The notes under the pieces are model-generated. The model had not been told where the DNA came from. It worked only from the letters and a program-made list of their open reading frames with translations, and made no database searches. From NCBI GenBank assembly GCA_050247435.1, contig JBFWUF010000019.1:60498-124497 (forward strand): 64,000 bases of DNA. Reading direction: 5' to 3'. Below, piece after piece: positions 47,301-55,724 of the stretch; position 1 is the stretch's first letter; every line of letters starts with the position of its first letter. The DNA is from JAJVID01 sp050247435 (GTDB lineage Bacteria; Acidobacteriota; Blastocatellia; RBC074). A program made the position numbers and the translations under genes.

Positions 47301-50134
47301 GCTTTTTCCCTGTCGCTTGCGGTTTCAAGGCTCTTCAACACATTGTGCAGTTTCGGCGGATCAACAATCGCCCCCGCGTACAGGATGGTCGAGCGGGGCA
47401 TCAGATCGCGCGGGGCGGCCAGCGCGTCAACTTTGAACGGTTTGAAACTCTTAGTGAATTCGTTGTCGGCGAGGCCGATCCTGAAGACCGTCTCCCACGA
47501 ATTCCGCGTCAATTGCAACGCGCCGCTTTCGACGCCGAACGCGTTGATCAACGCGGCGAACGCGTCGTTCTCTTCTTTCGACTCCGCCAGATCGAGGAAC
47601 GGTTTGAGCAGGTCGTTCAATCGGCTGAAGAAAACTATTTCGCCCTTCTCGGCGCGAGCCTTTGCGAAGGCTTCGCTCCGCGCGATGGTTTCGCCCGATG
47701 TCCCCGCCGCGAGCAGGTCGGCGATAGCCTCGCGTGATGGCGAGACGACGGCGGTGTCGCCGAGGTAGACGATGAAAATCTTTTCCCACCTCGCGCCGCC
47801 CGCTTCCGAGATGACCGGCTTGATCAGAACCGTGACCGGCATCCCATTGACGCTTTCCTGCCGCGCGTGGGCGAAAGGTTTCAGCGACGGTATTTTCGAC
47901 TCCGTTGATGAGCGAACGCGTTTGGCGATGCCGCGCGCCTCGTCCGAAGCTATCGAGGCGTAGATCACAGGCACGGCGGCTGGAATGATTCCGGCGAAGC
48001 GCGACATCGCGGCGGCGCCGGTGAAGAATTGATCGAAATCTCCGAGTTCTTCCTGATAAATCGCCAGCAGCCGCTCGAAACGCGCGCGGTCGGTGACGCG
48101 AACCGTGACCGCGTTGTGCGAGGTGTCAGCGCCGTTGCCCGTCAGCGCCCGCCACGAAGCCAGCGCGATTGGCGATCTCAGATCAACGCCCGTGGCCTTG
48201 CTCGCGTCGCCTGTCACGTCAACGCCGAGCTTGGAAGCGAGCGCGGCCTTCAATGCTTTCAGGATCAGGGCGAACGTCATCTGGTCGCGGACGGTGGCCA
48301 TCTGCACGCCCGAAAGCGCGGAATCAATCTTGTCCATCGTCGCCGCGAAATCGGGGGCCATCGCGTAACTGAACGTGTTTTTGGGAAAGAGCGTCTCGCC
48401 GGTCGCCGGAGCGTCTTTTAGATTTGGCAATTTCGCCAGGTCGAGATCCGCTACATTCGATGGCGCAGCCGCCGCGGTCGTCAGCGAGAGTTCCGCCCAT
48501 TCGGTCAGATCGTCGTGATCCTTGTTGATTTCGGATTTGATGGCGCGGCGTTCGGTTTCGGTCTTTGCCTGATTCCATCGGTCGCGGAATTTGATCTTGC
48601 GCGCGGCGGTGTCCAACTGACCGCGAAGCATTGCCAGACGAACGTCCTCAGGCTTCGTCTTCAACTCGGCGGTTGTGGGCAGCGACAACGTTTCGGTTGA
48701 TGAATCTTCCTTCTTTTCGTCCGACTGCTTCCGCTCCCTTTTCGGCGCGATTGTTTTGCCCGCAGCTTTGCCGAGCTTGCCCAGCCGCGCGTCAATTTCG
48801 GCTATGCGCTTGTTCAATTCCTTTGCGGTTTCGGCTGAACCGATCTCGCCGAGCGCGCGGGCCGCCCACAATTCGTCGTCCGTTCCTAAAAACTTGATGA
48901 GCTCATTTACGGCTTCGGCCCCCGCGTGGCGCTGCAACACGGCCACGAGAGTGTGCAGCGCGCCCGGATAGGTTGAAGCGAGGAGCTTCGAGTAGGGAAG
49001 TCGCAGGTCGAATTTTTCGAGCGTGAGCGCGAGCCGCAAGGCCGCCATATGCTGCTTCGCGCCGTCGCTCCGCAACAACTCCCCGATCAATTCGCGCGAA
49101 GCCGATTCGCCCATCGCGGCCCCTGCGCGAACAATTGCCGAAGGGTTTTCAGCAAGAGCCGCTAGATTGCTCTTGATCGCCGCCTGTCCTTGATCGCCGC
49201 GCGCCGCCAGCGCCCGGGCCGCCGCTGAACTGGCGAAAAGGTCTTTGTCGGACAAAGCCCAGACCAGAAGTTCAATAGTCCGCGCCTGCGTGGAACGGCC
49301 CAGCGCAACGATGGCCGCCGTTCGCACCTGCGGGTCGGCGTCGGTGATCAGGTCAATCGCGGCGTCGGACGATTTGGCCAGAAGCTCGGCGATGAGATCT
49401 ACCGCCGTCGCCAAAGATTCGCGCCCGGCGCGCAAGGCTTCGACTACGCGCCCGGCCTCGATTTCGCTGACCTCCGATCCCGCTTCCAGGTTGGAGCCGG
49501 CGATGAAACCGGCGCGCAGCGTTTCAAACTCCTCGTTCCAATGTCCCGCCGCGCCGATGCGGACTGACGAAACGATGCGTTTGAAGATGGATTCGGATGT
49601 TTCAATCTCGCCGTTCTGAACCGAGAGCGCGAACCCGTAAGCGCGCGAGCCGACGGCTGTGAACCACATCGTCTGATGCACGGTCACGCCGCTCGGCGTC
49701 TCAATCTCGTGCGCGATCTCACGCCATTCCAGCCCGCCCGACATCACGCGGCGGACGGTGGCCGATTCGGGCTTGATCGGTTGGTTGCGGAAACTCCGCA
49801 TCACGCCGCTGACGTAGTTGGCCACGCCCGAACCTTCCGGAATCTCTTCGGTCAGCGCGATCAGGTTGGCGGCTTCCGAAGCTGATTTGAAGACGACTCC
49901 GCCGTTCGACCACGGAGACTGTTTCCAATCCGCCGGAACCCGGAATGAAAAACCCTTCTGCCGGTCAACGAAGCGCGTGAATTTACCAGCGGGAAGCTGA
50001 TAGCCATCCCATTGCGCGGCGCGCGCGGCCCGGTCGCCGCTTTGCGCGAACGCCACCGGAAGGCAGGTGATTAAAAGCGCAAGGATAAGAAGCAGGAACG
50101 GCAGATGACGGGCGCCTGATTGGTTCGTGTGCAT
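44336..50134 (-). CDS. Giant exported protein with HEAT repeats, transglutaminase-like core and TPR repeats
   Basis: About 1,932 residues starting at 50134 (GAGG eight bases upstream), with a signal peptide (about 9-31). The order appears to be: a PsbP/DUF1795-like beta domain (about 40-190), HEAT-type repeats (about 215-440), a charged stretch, a DUF3352-like region (about 580-1180), a transglutaminase core, and TPR repeats (about 1600-1880). The transglutaminase core has Cys in ADCLEHSELYVALARALG (about 1306), His in GAHAWVEIYLG and Asp in ELDPTWG. The Cys-His-Asp set is complete. It may bind or crosslink envelope proteins. An unusually long fusion; domain borders are approximate. Confidence 0.75.
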   Translation of the reverse strand: MHTNQSGARHLPFLLLILALLITCLPVAFAQSGDRAARAAQWDGYQLPAGKFTRFVDRQKGFSFRVPADWKQSPWSNGGVVFKSASEAANLIALTEEIPEGSGVANYVSGVMRSFRNQPIKPESATVRRVMSGGLEWREIAHEIETPSGVTVHQTMWFTAVGSRAYGFALSVQNGEIETSESIFKRIVSSVRIGAAGHWNEEFETLRAGFIAGSNLEAGSEVSEIEAGRVVEALRAGRESLATAVDLIAELLAKSSDAAIDLITDADPQVRTAAIVALGRSTQARTIELLVWALSDKDLFASSAAARALAARGDQGQAAIKSNLAALAENPSAIVRAGAAMGESASRELIGELLRSDGAKQHMAALRLALTLEKFDLRLPYSKLLASTYPGALHTLVAVLQRHAGAEAVNELIKFLGTDDELWAARALGEIGSAETAKELNKRIAEIDARLGKLGKAAGKTIAPKRERKQSDEKKEDSSTETLSLPTTAELKTKPEDVRLAMLRGQLDTAARKIKFRDRWNQAKTETERRAIKSEINKDHDDLTEWAELSLTTAAAAPSNVADLDLAKLPNLKDAPATGETLFPKNTFSYAMAPDFAATMDKIDSALSGVQMATVRDQMTFALILKALKAALASKLGVDVTGDASKATGVDLRSPIALASWRALTGNGADTSHNAVTVRVTDRARFERLLAIYQEELGDFDQFFTGAAAMSRFAGIIPAAVPVIYASIASDEARGIAKRVRSSTESKIPSLKPFAHARQESVNGMPVTVLIKPVISEAGGARWEKIFIVYLGDTAVVSPSREAIADLLAAGTSGETIARSEAFAKARAEKGEIVFFSRLNDLLKPFLDLAESKEENDAFAALINAFGVESGALQLTRNSWETVFRIGLADNEFTKSFKPFKVDALAAPRDLMPRSTILYAGAIVDPPKLHNVLKSLETASDREKASQRDKEIDADIENLIVPNMQGEIAAALVSLKPIFNGAEWPAMALALKLKNGELAEAHRAGKLFANFERVPNTTALGSPVTALGEGAGAPFVVVTGDYLILADSVETLRLFEAKEKFDSSRDFARSTKELPGNLALFATYGLEAALDEASKVVTDSSSRQMLPFISAVIHAFHSQRAFFAVEKDGLVGRLSVSFDREGRYSVGDLANATGDFDLANAMITPKGLTVIQSPRVESMTLRVTAKMPGIAPRVRDDLAKFNFQRVESSNDSAVIVTSSARRIPEKLTVHIPVMAVTGAEFALFLNPTAQINSKDPAIIALAKQIAGDDKDGRSVARKIGEWTYRNLKWKKVESDTVDTLASRAADCLEHSELYVALARALGLPARVVTGAALSGGSFGAHAWVEIYLGKWVELDPTWGLMDHVDATHLRFDGDAFTSYAMLNQIELEITSARRTVADYQRDPIRLIKEFSLDPATRDLAFDLSLTVEQSLGQSRWAELDEKQRAAVITAFEKTVNEMWETWKTEIPLQPRVLQSDVKADRATATLLRGEAMLRFTLARRDGAWFITEHEIVDDALPEFADAIQGALQPAGRRGVVFETSIENAARHIEKLLAQEGGKPELLLLKSRVISSQEIEEAVKTLSEPETNKAESNKAEPGKNSSELAKPDQPASDPSVEVLKELAKRWPDFAPGRLALARELLYSGSGEDAVNPLSKDAERAIAELHAYARLAPYDPRPWRDLAFAYEQFDKLEDAESALEKAVEIDREYLDHHTALVNFHLNYDKPEKAKPAFARMLNASSDVDEIFGEFVDEEGYDPDYAKALENMLLAFPKELDGSEAGWTLLAGVQDAQNKTGAAIKSMQRAIAIEPSASSYEVLSRLYRSQRRFTEALNAANQAAKLDESSVDAHFERACSLAQLGRKREALAALKQMLELDPEVVFDPEEPDLQPLATMPEFKAMKEKMKEATAPSKETDGEANGEAKDEVKGETKKTP

Positions 50135-50308
50135 TTCATTGACCTCAACGTCAGTTTCAAAATCATCGAGCGGCTGAGTGTCGCCTGTAGAAAGCGCAGG
50201 GTAATTCAGTTCGAGGGATGGGGAAAGCAAAAAATGTGAAAGAACCGAGTGGGCGGCGGATTTCTTTTTACTGATCCGAGCACAAAGAGCTAAAGAGTTA
50301 TTGATAAA

Positions 50309-50401
50309 GCGCGGAGCGTATGGAGTGCGGCGAGTCCGCGCCGCGTTGCATTATCAGAAAGCAAAGCGGCGAGGACTCGCCGCACTCCATACGCTCCGCG
50401 C
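50309..50401. repeat. Perfect 29-base inverted repeat
   Basis: Arms 50309-50337 and 50373-50401 are exact reverse complements (starting GCGCGGAGCGTATGGAGTGC) with a 35-base loop that also contains GCGGCG-type sequence. The exactness over 29 bases suggests recent arrival or active maintenance. Location upstream of the giant gene. Confidence 0.85.
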
Positions 50402-50441
50402 CAGTCCGTTTAGTTGCTTATGCTCGGCTCAATAAGATGCG

Positions 50442-50478
50442 CTCTGGGAGCGCACGCGGCCCGCGTGCGCTCCCAGAG
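50442..50478. repeat. 37-base palindrome
   Basis: CTCTGGGAGCGCACGCGG (50442-50459) and its exact reverse complement (50461-50478) are separated by one base. It lies 12 bases beyond the DUF4350-like stop, so could be a terminator stem for that gene, although no T-run follows on its strand. On the opposite strand a T-rich tract (TTTATGGTTTTT) follows. More likely a REP-like element. Confidence 0.85.
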
Positions 50479-50490
50479 TTTATGGTTTTT

Positions 50491-51432
50491 CTACAACAGG
50501 CCCGACAGCCAATGCGCCACGTTGAGCAGGAACAGCGGGTTCTGTTTGGCGATGGGCGCATTCATTCCCATCGGAGCTTTCCGCTGCCCTGCCAGTTGCG
50601 CCGAAAACATAGCGGCTTCGCCGAACACGGCGACGCGCCCTTTGCCGACTTTCATCACGGCGCCCTGATGCCAACCTTTGATCGAAACGCGCGGCGTGTC
50701 TTTGTCGGGCCGTTGGCCGAAAGCTTTCGGCGTGTATGAAACCGCCTCGGCGCCGAGGAAGGTCAGGATCGGCTCGCCGCGCTCGATCTGAAACGCCGAG
50801 CCGGTGAAGGTCGCCACCGCATCAATTTTCTCTTTCTCCGAACGGCCCCGCGTGATCGGGTGATCGGCCAGCGATTTGTCGGCGCGTTTGTAAAGGAGCG
50901 GCCCCGGCGGCGCCTGCGGGTCAACCGCGTAGCCATTGTGTATTCGCACGCCGAAAGCCTCGGCCAGTTTGCCCGCCGTCGCCGGCATCGGGAAATGGTC
51001 AACGATCAGCATCAGCGATCCGCCCTGGTTCACCCACTCGCGCACGGCGGCGATCTCTTCGCCGGTGAACGAAGGATCAAACGGCGGATTCCAATTCAGC
51101 CCGTTGCGCTGGCTGAGCGCGTTGGCGATGACCAGAATCTTCCCGGCCTTCAACGATTCTTTGCTGAATGTCTCCTTCGACGCCCGCACGACGTAGCCGT
51201 CGCGCCGCAGCAGATCGGCAAAGCTTTGATAGCGGCCTGAAGCCCTGTGGAAATTGAAATGGGCTTCGTCAATCAAAACGACCGGGCCTTTGCCTTCGGC
51301 GTAAGCCGGTTTTTCAATCGGCGGTTTGAAATCGGGATCGGCGACCTGCTGAGCTTTGATCTCAGCGGCGGCGAAAGCTGTGACGATCAGGCACAGCGGG
51401 AGAACGAAGATTGATTTTGCTGGTTTGAACAT
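50491..51432 (-). CDS. Exported DUF4350-like / glutamine-amidotransferase-fold protein
   Basis: A protein of 313 residues (start at the ATG 51432 with AGG nine bases before it; ATG 51441 is an alternative). A signal peptide is followed by a flavodoxin-like fold: VVLIDEAHFNFH, ILVIANALSQ, VREWVNQGGSLMLIVDH and GKGRVAVFGEAAMFS. This matches DUF4350-like proteins, which resemble ThuA/GATase1 folds but lack the catalytic Cys. Function unknown, possibly carbohydrate-binding or degradation-associated. Confidence 0.65.
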   Translation of the reverse strand: MFKPAKSIFVLPLCLIVTAFAAAEIKAQQVADPDFKPPIEKPAYAEGKGPVVLIDEAHFNFHRASGRYQSFADLLRRDGYVVRASKETFSKESLKAGKILVIANALSQRNGLNWNPPFDPSFTGEEIAAVREWVNQGGSLMLIVDHFPMPATAGKLAEAFGVRIHNGYAVDPQAPPGPLLYKRADKSLADHPITRGRSEKEKIDAVATFTGSAFQIERGEPILTFLGAEAVSYTPKAFGQRPDKDTPRVSIKGWHQGAVMKVGKGRVAVFGEAAMFSAQLAGQRKAPMGMNAPIAKQNPLFLLNVAHWLSGLL

Positions 51433-51567
51433 GAGCTTCATCCTGTAGAGTCGGACTCGAAAATCCACAATTGAATTTATCCGGAGATTCGGTTTTCATG
51501 CCGGAGTTGGTCTTGCCAGGTTGCGCCGACCATCAATATCTCATTTCACCACTCAAAGCATAGCGGA

Positions 51568-54117
51568 ATGGCCATCAAAAAATCCGATCTTTATTCCTCT
51601 CTCTGGGCTTCCTGCGATGAACTGCGCGGCGGCATGGACGCCAGCCAGTACAAGGATTACGTCCTGTTCATGCTGTTCATCAAATACATCTCCGACAAAT
51701 ATGGGGACTTTGATGGATTCGACCCGCCGGTCGTGATTCCGCCGGGCGCGAGTTTCACGGACATGGTCGCGCTCAAGGGCAAGAGCGACATCGGCGACAA
51801 GATCAACACCCAGGTCATCCAGCCGCTGATTGACGCCAACAGCCGCCTCGCCCGCAGCGACTTCCCGGACTTCAACGATCCCAACAAACTCGGCGAAGGG
51901 CAGGCGATGGTGGATCGGCTGAGCAACCTCATCGGCATCTTCCAGAAGCCGGAACTGGACTTCTCGAAGAACCGCGCCGAGCACGACGACATTCTCGGCG
52001 ACGCTTACGAATACCTGATGCGCCACTTCGCCACCGAAAGCGGCAAAAGCAAGGGGCAGTTCTACACGCCTTCGGAAGTCAGCCGCGTCATCGCCAAAGT
52101 CATCGGCATCTCACCCGCGAACACAGTGGCCTCGACGACGGCTTATGATCCGACCTGCGGCTCCGGCTCGCTGCTGCTGAAAGTCGCCGTCGAAGCTGGC
52201 AAGCACATCACGCTGGAAGGGCAGGAGAAGGACGTGACCACCGCCGGTCTGGCCCGCATGAACATGATCCTTCACAATTTTCCGGACGCGATCATTCTGA
52301 ACGGCAACACGCTCGCCGCGCCCAAATTCAAGGACGGCGAGCGGCTGCGCACTTACGATTACGTCGTCGCCAATCCGCCATTCTCCGACAAGACGTGGAG
52401 CACCGGCATCATCGCTGACAAAGACCCGTTCCAGCGTTTCGCCTGGGGAGCGCCGCCCGCCAAACAAGGCGATTACGCTTACCTGCTGCACATCATCCGC
52501 TCGATGAAAAGCAACGGCAAAGCGGCCTGCATCCTGCCGCACGGCGTGCTCTTTCGCGGCAACGCCGAGGCCGTCATCCGCAAAGAGCTTGTCCGCTCAG
52601 GCTATCTGAAAGGCATCATCGGATTGCCCGCGAATCTGTTTTACGGCACGGGCATACCGGCCTGCATTCTGGCGCTCGACAAGGAAAACGCCGCCGCCCG
52701 CCGTGGCGTTTTTATGATTGACGCCAGCCGAGGCTTCATCAAAGACGGCAACAAGAACCGGCTGCGCGAGCAAGACATTCACCGCATCGTGGATACATTT
52801 GCCCGGATGGCCGACGCGCCGCGCTATTCGCGTCTTGTGCCGCTGGATGAAATCGCCGATCCGAAGAACGATTACAACCTGAATCTGCCGCGCTACATTG
52901 ACAGCGCCGAGCCGGAAGACATTCAGGATATTGACGGCCACCTGCGCGGCGGCGTCCCGGCGCGCGACATTGACGCGCTCGACCGTTATTGGCGTGTCAT
53001 CCCCGGCGTGCGCGCCGCTTTATTTCAGCCGCTCCGCCCCGGCTACTTTCAACTTTCAACTCTCAACTCTCAACTGAAACAAGTCATCTTCGGGCACGCT
53101 GAATTCGCCGCTTTCAACGCGACGGTGACGCAACTCTTCGAGACCTGGCGCGCCATCGCAACGCCGCAACTCAAAGGCTTCGGCAATGTCCGACAAGCTG
53201 CCAGCTTGTCGCCGGCCTCTGAATATGCGCAACCCGGAAATCCACGACAAGCTGGCAGCTTGTCGGACATAGATAATTCAACCGCCATGCCCCCGAAGGC
53301 GCTCATCGAAACCGTCGCCGAGGATTTGCTTGCCACATTCAAGCGAGCGCCGCTGCTCGATGCCTATGACGTCTATCAACACCTGATGGATTACTGGGCC
53401 GAGACGATGCAGGACGATTGTTATCTTATCTCCGCCGACGGCTGGCGCGACGCCGCCCAGCCCCGGCTGATTGTTGAAGACAAGAACAAGAAGACCAAAG
53501 CGCGGCCCGATTTCACCATCGGCAAAAAGAAATATCAGACGGAACTGGTTCCGCCCGCGCTGGTCATCGCCCGCTACTTCGCCGATGAGCAGGCCGCGAT
53601 TGACCGGATCGAAGCCGACGCCGCCGCGCTCGATCAACAGATCGAAGAACTGGCCGAAGAACACAGTGGCGAAGACGGATTGCTGGCCGAAGCCTTGAAC
53701 GACAAGGGCAAGCTCACACGGCTGAGCGCCGCCGCCCGATTGAAAGAGATCAGGCGCGACAGGGAAGCCGGCGAAGAGCGCCAGACGCTGGAGCGTTATC
53801 TGGCCCTGGTCGAGCAACAAGCCGCGACGGCGGAAAAGCTCCGCGCGGTGCGGGAGAAGCTGACGGCGGCGGTCGCGGCCAAATACCCCGCGCTGACCGA
53901 AGACGAAATCAAGCGGCTGGTGGTGGATGACAAATGGCTGGCCCGGCTCCACGCCGACGTGCAGGGCGAACTGGATCGCGTCTCGCAAACGCTGACCGGG
54001 CGCGTCCGCCAACTGGCCGAACGCTACGCCACGCCGCTGCCGCAACTGACCGAGGAAGTCGAAGCCCTCGCTGCGCGTGTGGGGGAATGTTTGAAGCAGA
54101 TGGGGGCGAATTTTTAG
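51568..54117 (+). CDS. hsdM: Type I restriction-modification methyltransferase subunit HsdM with in-frame repeat insertions
   Basis: The 849-residue HsdM has an N-terminal helical domain, GQFYTP (163-168), SAM motif I DPTCGSGS (194-201) and catalytic NPPF (269-272). It methylates adenine with HsdS and is required for HsdR cleavage. After the methylase domain (to about 480) there are two stretches of non-protein-like origin: residues about 493-504 come from a CAACT-type tandem repeat, and about 540-568 from a palindromic element. The C-terminal part (580-849) includes a long coiled coil (about 690-800). Both insertions keep the frame open. The gene's tail is duplicated upstream of hsdS. Confidence 0.93.
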   Translation: MAIKKSDLYSSLWASCDELRGGMDASQYKDYVLFMLFIKYISDKYGDFDGFDPPVVIPPGASFTDMVALKGKSDIGDKINTQVIQPLIDANSRLARSDFPDFNDPNKLGEGQAMVDRLSNLIGIFQKPELDFSKNRAEHDDILGDAYEYLMRHFATESGKSKGQFYTPSEVSRVIAKVIGISPANTVASTTAYDPTCGSGSLLLKVAVEAGKHITLEGQEKDVTTAGLARMNMILHNFPDAIILNGNTLAAPKFKDGERLRTYDYVVANPPFSDKTWSTGIIADKDPFQRFAWGAPPAKQGDYAYLLHIIRSMKSNGKAACILPHGVLFRGNAEAVIRKELVRSGYLKGIIGLPANLFYGTGIPACILALDKENAAARRGVFMIDASRGFIKDGNKNRLREQDIHRIVDTFARMADAPRYSRLVPLDEIADPKNDYNLNLPRYIDSAEPEDIQDIDGHLRGGVPARDIDALDRYWRVIPGVRAALFQPLRPGYFQLSTLNSQLKQVIFGHAEFAAFNATVTQLFETWRAIATPQLKGFGNVRQAASLSPASEYAQPGNPRQAGSLSDIDNSTAMPPKALIETVAEDLLATFKRAPLLDAYDVYQHLMDYWAETMQDDCYLISADGWRDAAQPRLIVEDKNKKTKARPDFTIGKKKYQTELVPPALVIARYFADEQAAIDRIEADAAALDQQIEELAEEHSGEDGLLAEALNDKGKLTRLSAAARLKEIRRDREAGEERQTLERYLALVEQQAATAEKLRAVREKLTAAVAAKYPALTEDEIKRLVVDDKWLARLHADVQGELDRVSQTLTGRVRQLAERYATPLPQLTEEVEALAARVGECLKQMGANF
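53046..53076. repeat. CAACT-type tandem repeat inside hsdM
   Basis: TTTCAACTTTCAACTCTCAA and a further CTCAACT give four near-copies of a 7-base unit (yTCAACT), read in frame as FQLSTLNSQLK. This unit looks like a dispersed intergenic repeat that has become coding. It lies about 110 bases before the palindromic insertion. Confidence 0.8.
53186..53270. repeat. Palindromic element inserted in frame in hsdM
   Basis: Arms 53186-53211 and 53245-53270 are exact 26-base reverse complements. Each arm contains its own 21-base hairpin: CGACAAGCTG and CAGCTTGTCG around one base. The loop is 33 bases. In hsdM frame it reads NVRQAASLS...NPRQAGSLSDID, with no stop. Such coding palindromic insertions are known in Rickettsia (RPE elements); this sequence is different. 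Confidence 0.9.
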
Positions 54118-54441
54118 CTTGCAGGAAACGGGTTTCTTGCGCCGGAGGCGCTACGGACATTAGCCGGTGGTGCAACCACCGGAAGGCGGGCCAGCGATTT
54201 GGCAAGCCCTGAAAGGGCGACAGACCGAAGTGGTGTCCTGCGCCCTTTCAGGGCGCGATGTTCATCGCACATTCTGTCCGGTGGTTGCACCACCGGCTAA
54301 TATCCAACGTCCTTCCAGGACGTGATGAGGAACGCTGTTTTAGCAATTGCCGCGAATACCCGCAGGTTGAAATGGTGCGACACCGTCGCACAAATCGCAT
54401 GAGACGTCTTTGGCAAAGTTTTGAAGCAGATGGGAGCAGAA
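54089..54441 (+). repeat. Duplicated hsdM tail flanking a palindromic composite
   Basis: GTTTGAAGCAGATGGGGGCG at 54089 recurs as GTTTTGAAGCAGATGGGAGC at 54418. The second copy, read in hsdM frame, gives LKQMGAEWK then TGA overlapping the hsdS ATG (ATGGAAGTGA). This is the normal hsdM-hsdS overlap, so the second copy is the old end and the ~330 bases between them are an insertion or duplication. The present hsdM ends earlier as KQMGANF. Confidence 0.75.
54118..54440. other. Gene-free hsdM-hsdS spacer with nested inverted repeats
   Basis: The 323-base spacer contains an outer perfect 24-base inverted repeat (54159-54182 and 54278-54301, ATTAGCCGGTGGTGCAACCA...), each arm of which also folds on itself around GCA, and an inner perfect 13-base pair (CCCTGAAAGGGCG at 54207-54219, 54241-54253). 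ORFs through it (for example reading ISRWCNHR) are by-products of the repeat. Confidence 0.85.
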
Positions 54442-55724
54442 TGGAAGTGAAAGCTGGATATAAACAGACTGAGGTGGGCGTGATCCCAGAGGATTGGGGT
54501 ATCGAACAGCTTGGTAACCTGGGAGATGTTGTTCGTGGAGGTTCACCAAGGCCAGCAGGCGACCCAAGATACTTCAATGGCAACTTTATTCCTTGGCTCA
54601 CGGTTGCTGCATTAACAAATATTCCCGACTATCAATTGCAAGTTGCGGAAACGGTTGGATTCTTGACTGAAGAAGGCTCAAGGCATAGCCGCATCTTACA
54701 GAATGGAATTCTCATTATTGCGAACAGCGGGGCAACTCTTGGCGTGGCTAAGTTGCTTGGCACCAAATGCTGTGCGAATGACGGAATTGCGGCCATTATC
54801 AATCAGCGTGGTGGCGACAAGGCCTTCGTTTGCTACTACATCAACACACGCACTAAGAACCTCCGTGAGGTTGTCGCTACAGGTAATGGTCAGCCGAACC
54901 TAAACACAGGGTTGATTCAGGGGATGAAGATTCCGTTTCCCTCTCTCCCCGAACAACGCGCGATTGCGGAGGCGCTCGGCGATGTGGATGGGCTGCTGGG
55001 CGGGCTGGAGCGGCTCATCGCCAAGAAGCGCGACCTCAAACAGGCCGCCATGCAGCAACTCCTCACCGGCAAAGCGCGCCTGCCGGACTTTCGTGGCGAG
55101 TGGGTGGTGAAGACTCTCGGTGAGTTATTCGATTTCAGCGGCGGCTACTCGGCTTCACGCGATCAGCTTTCCAATGAAGGCCATTGCTATTTGCACTACG
55201 GCGACATTCACGGTTCGTCAAAGACTTTCATTGACGTGAGCGCCGAGTATCAAGACATCCCCAAGCTCAACATCCCGCTTAAGCGAGTCGCTTCCAAATC
55301 TCTACTTGAAGATGGCGATGTCGTGTTCGTTGATGCTTCAGAGGACGACGAAGGAACAAGCAAACATATCGTCGTGGTGAACAAGGAAAGGAAACCATTC
55401 ATCTCTGGCTTGCACACAATTGTCGCCAAGAGCAAAACAGATGAATTGACACACGAGTATCGGCGCTTCTGCTTCCAAACAGCGGCTGTTCGCCAACAGT
55501 TCCTTTTCTATGCAGTCGGCACGAAAGTTTCCGGCATCAGCAAGACGAACATCGCAAAACTAACACTCCCAGTTCCAACACGCGCCGAACAAACCGCCAT
55601 CGCCGCCGTGCTCTCCGACATGGACGCCGAACTTGCCGCGCTGGAACAGCGGCGCGAGAAGACGCGCGCGCTCAAGCAGGCGATGATGCAGGAATTGCTG
55701 ACCGGGAGGACGCGGCTGATATGA
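54441..55724 (+). CDS. hsdS: Type I restriction-modification specificity subunit HsdS
   Basis: A 427-residue HsdS with two target recognition domains (about 1-160 and 215-360), each followed by a conserved helix. The first ends LPEQRAIAEALGDVDGLL...LIAKKRDLKQAAMQQLLTG, the second TRAEQTAIAAVLSDMDAELAALEQRREKTRALKQAMMQELLTG. These helices space the two half-sites. Recognition sequence cannot be read from the sequence. The ATG at 54441 overlaps the ancestral hsdM tail; the longer frame from 54258 is repeat-derived. Its stop overlaps the next gene (ATGA). Confidence 0.93.
   Translation: MEVKAGYKQTEVGVIPEDWGIEQLGNLGDVVRGGSPRPAGDPRYFNGNFIPWLTVAALTNIPDYQLQVAETVGFLTEEGSRHSRILQNGILIIANSGATLGVAKLLGTKCCANDGIAAIINQRGGDKAFVCYYINTRTKNLREVVATGNGQPNLNTGLIQGMKIPFPSLPEQRAIAEALGDVDGLLGGLERLIAKKRDLKQAAMQQLLTGKARLPDFRGEWVVKTLGELFDFSGGYSASRDQLSNEGHCYLHYGDIHGSSKTFIDVSAEYQDIPKLNIPLKRVASKSLLEDGDVVFVDASEDDEGTSKHIVVVNKERKPFISGLHTIVAKSKTDELTHEYRRFCFQTAAVRQQFLFYAVGTKVSGISKTNIAKLTLPVPTRAEQTAIAAVLSDMDAELAALEQRREKTRALKQAMMQELLTGRTRLI

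Larger units (their letters stand above)
50135..50490. other. Gene-free region with two palindromic elements
   Basis: This 356-base stretch lies between the giant protein start and the DUF4350-like gene stop. It holds the promoter of the giant gene, a 29-base inverted repeat, a near-perfect 37-base palindrome and no coding potential I trust. Confidence 0.6.

Noticed and set aside
54258..54440. N-terminal extension of hsdS
   Set aside because: The added residues come from the palindromic spacer; the HsdS match begins at the ATG 54441.
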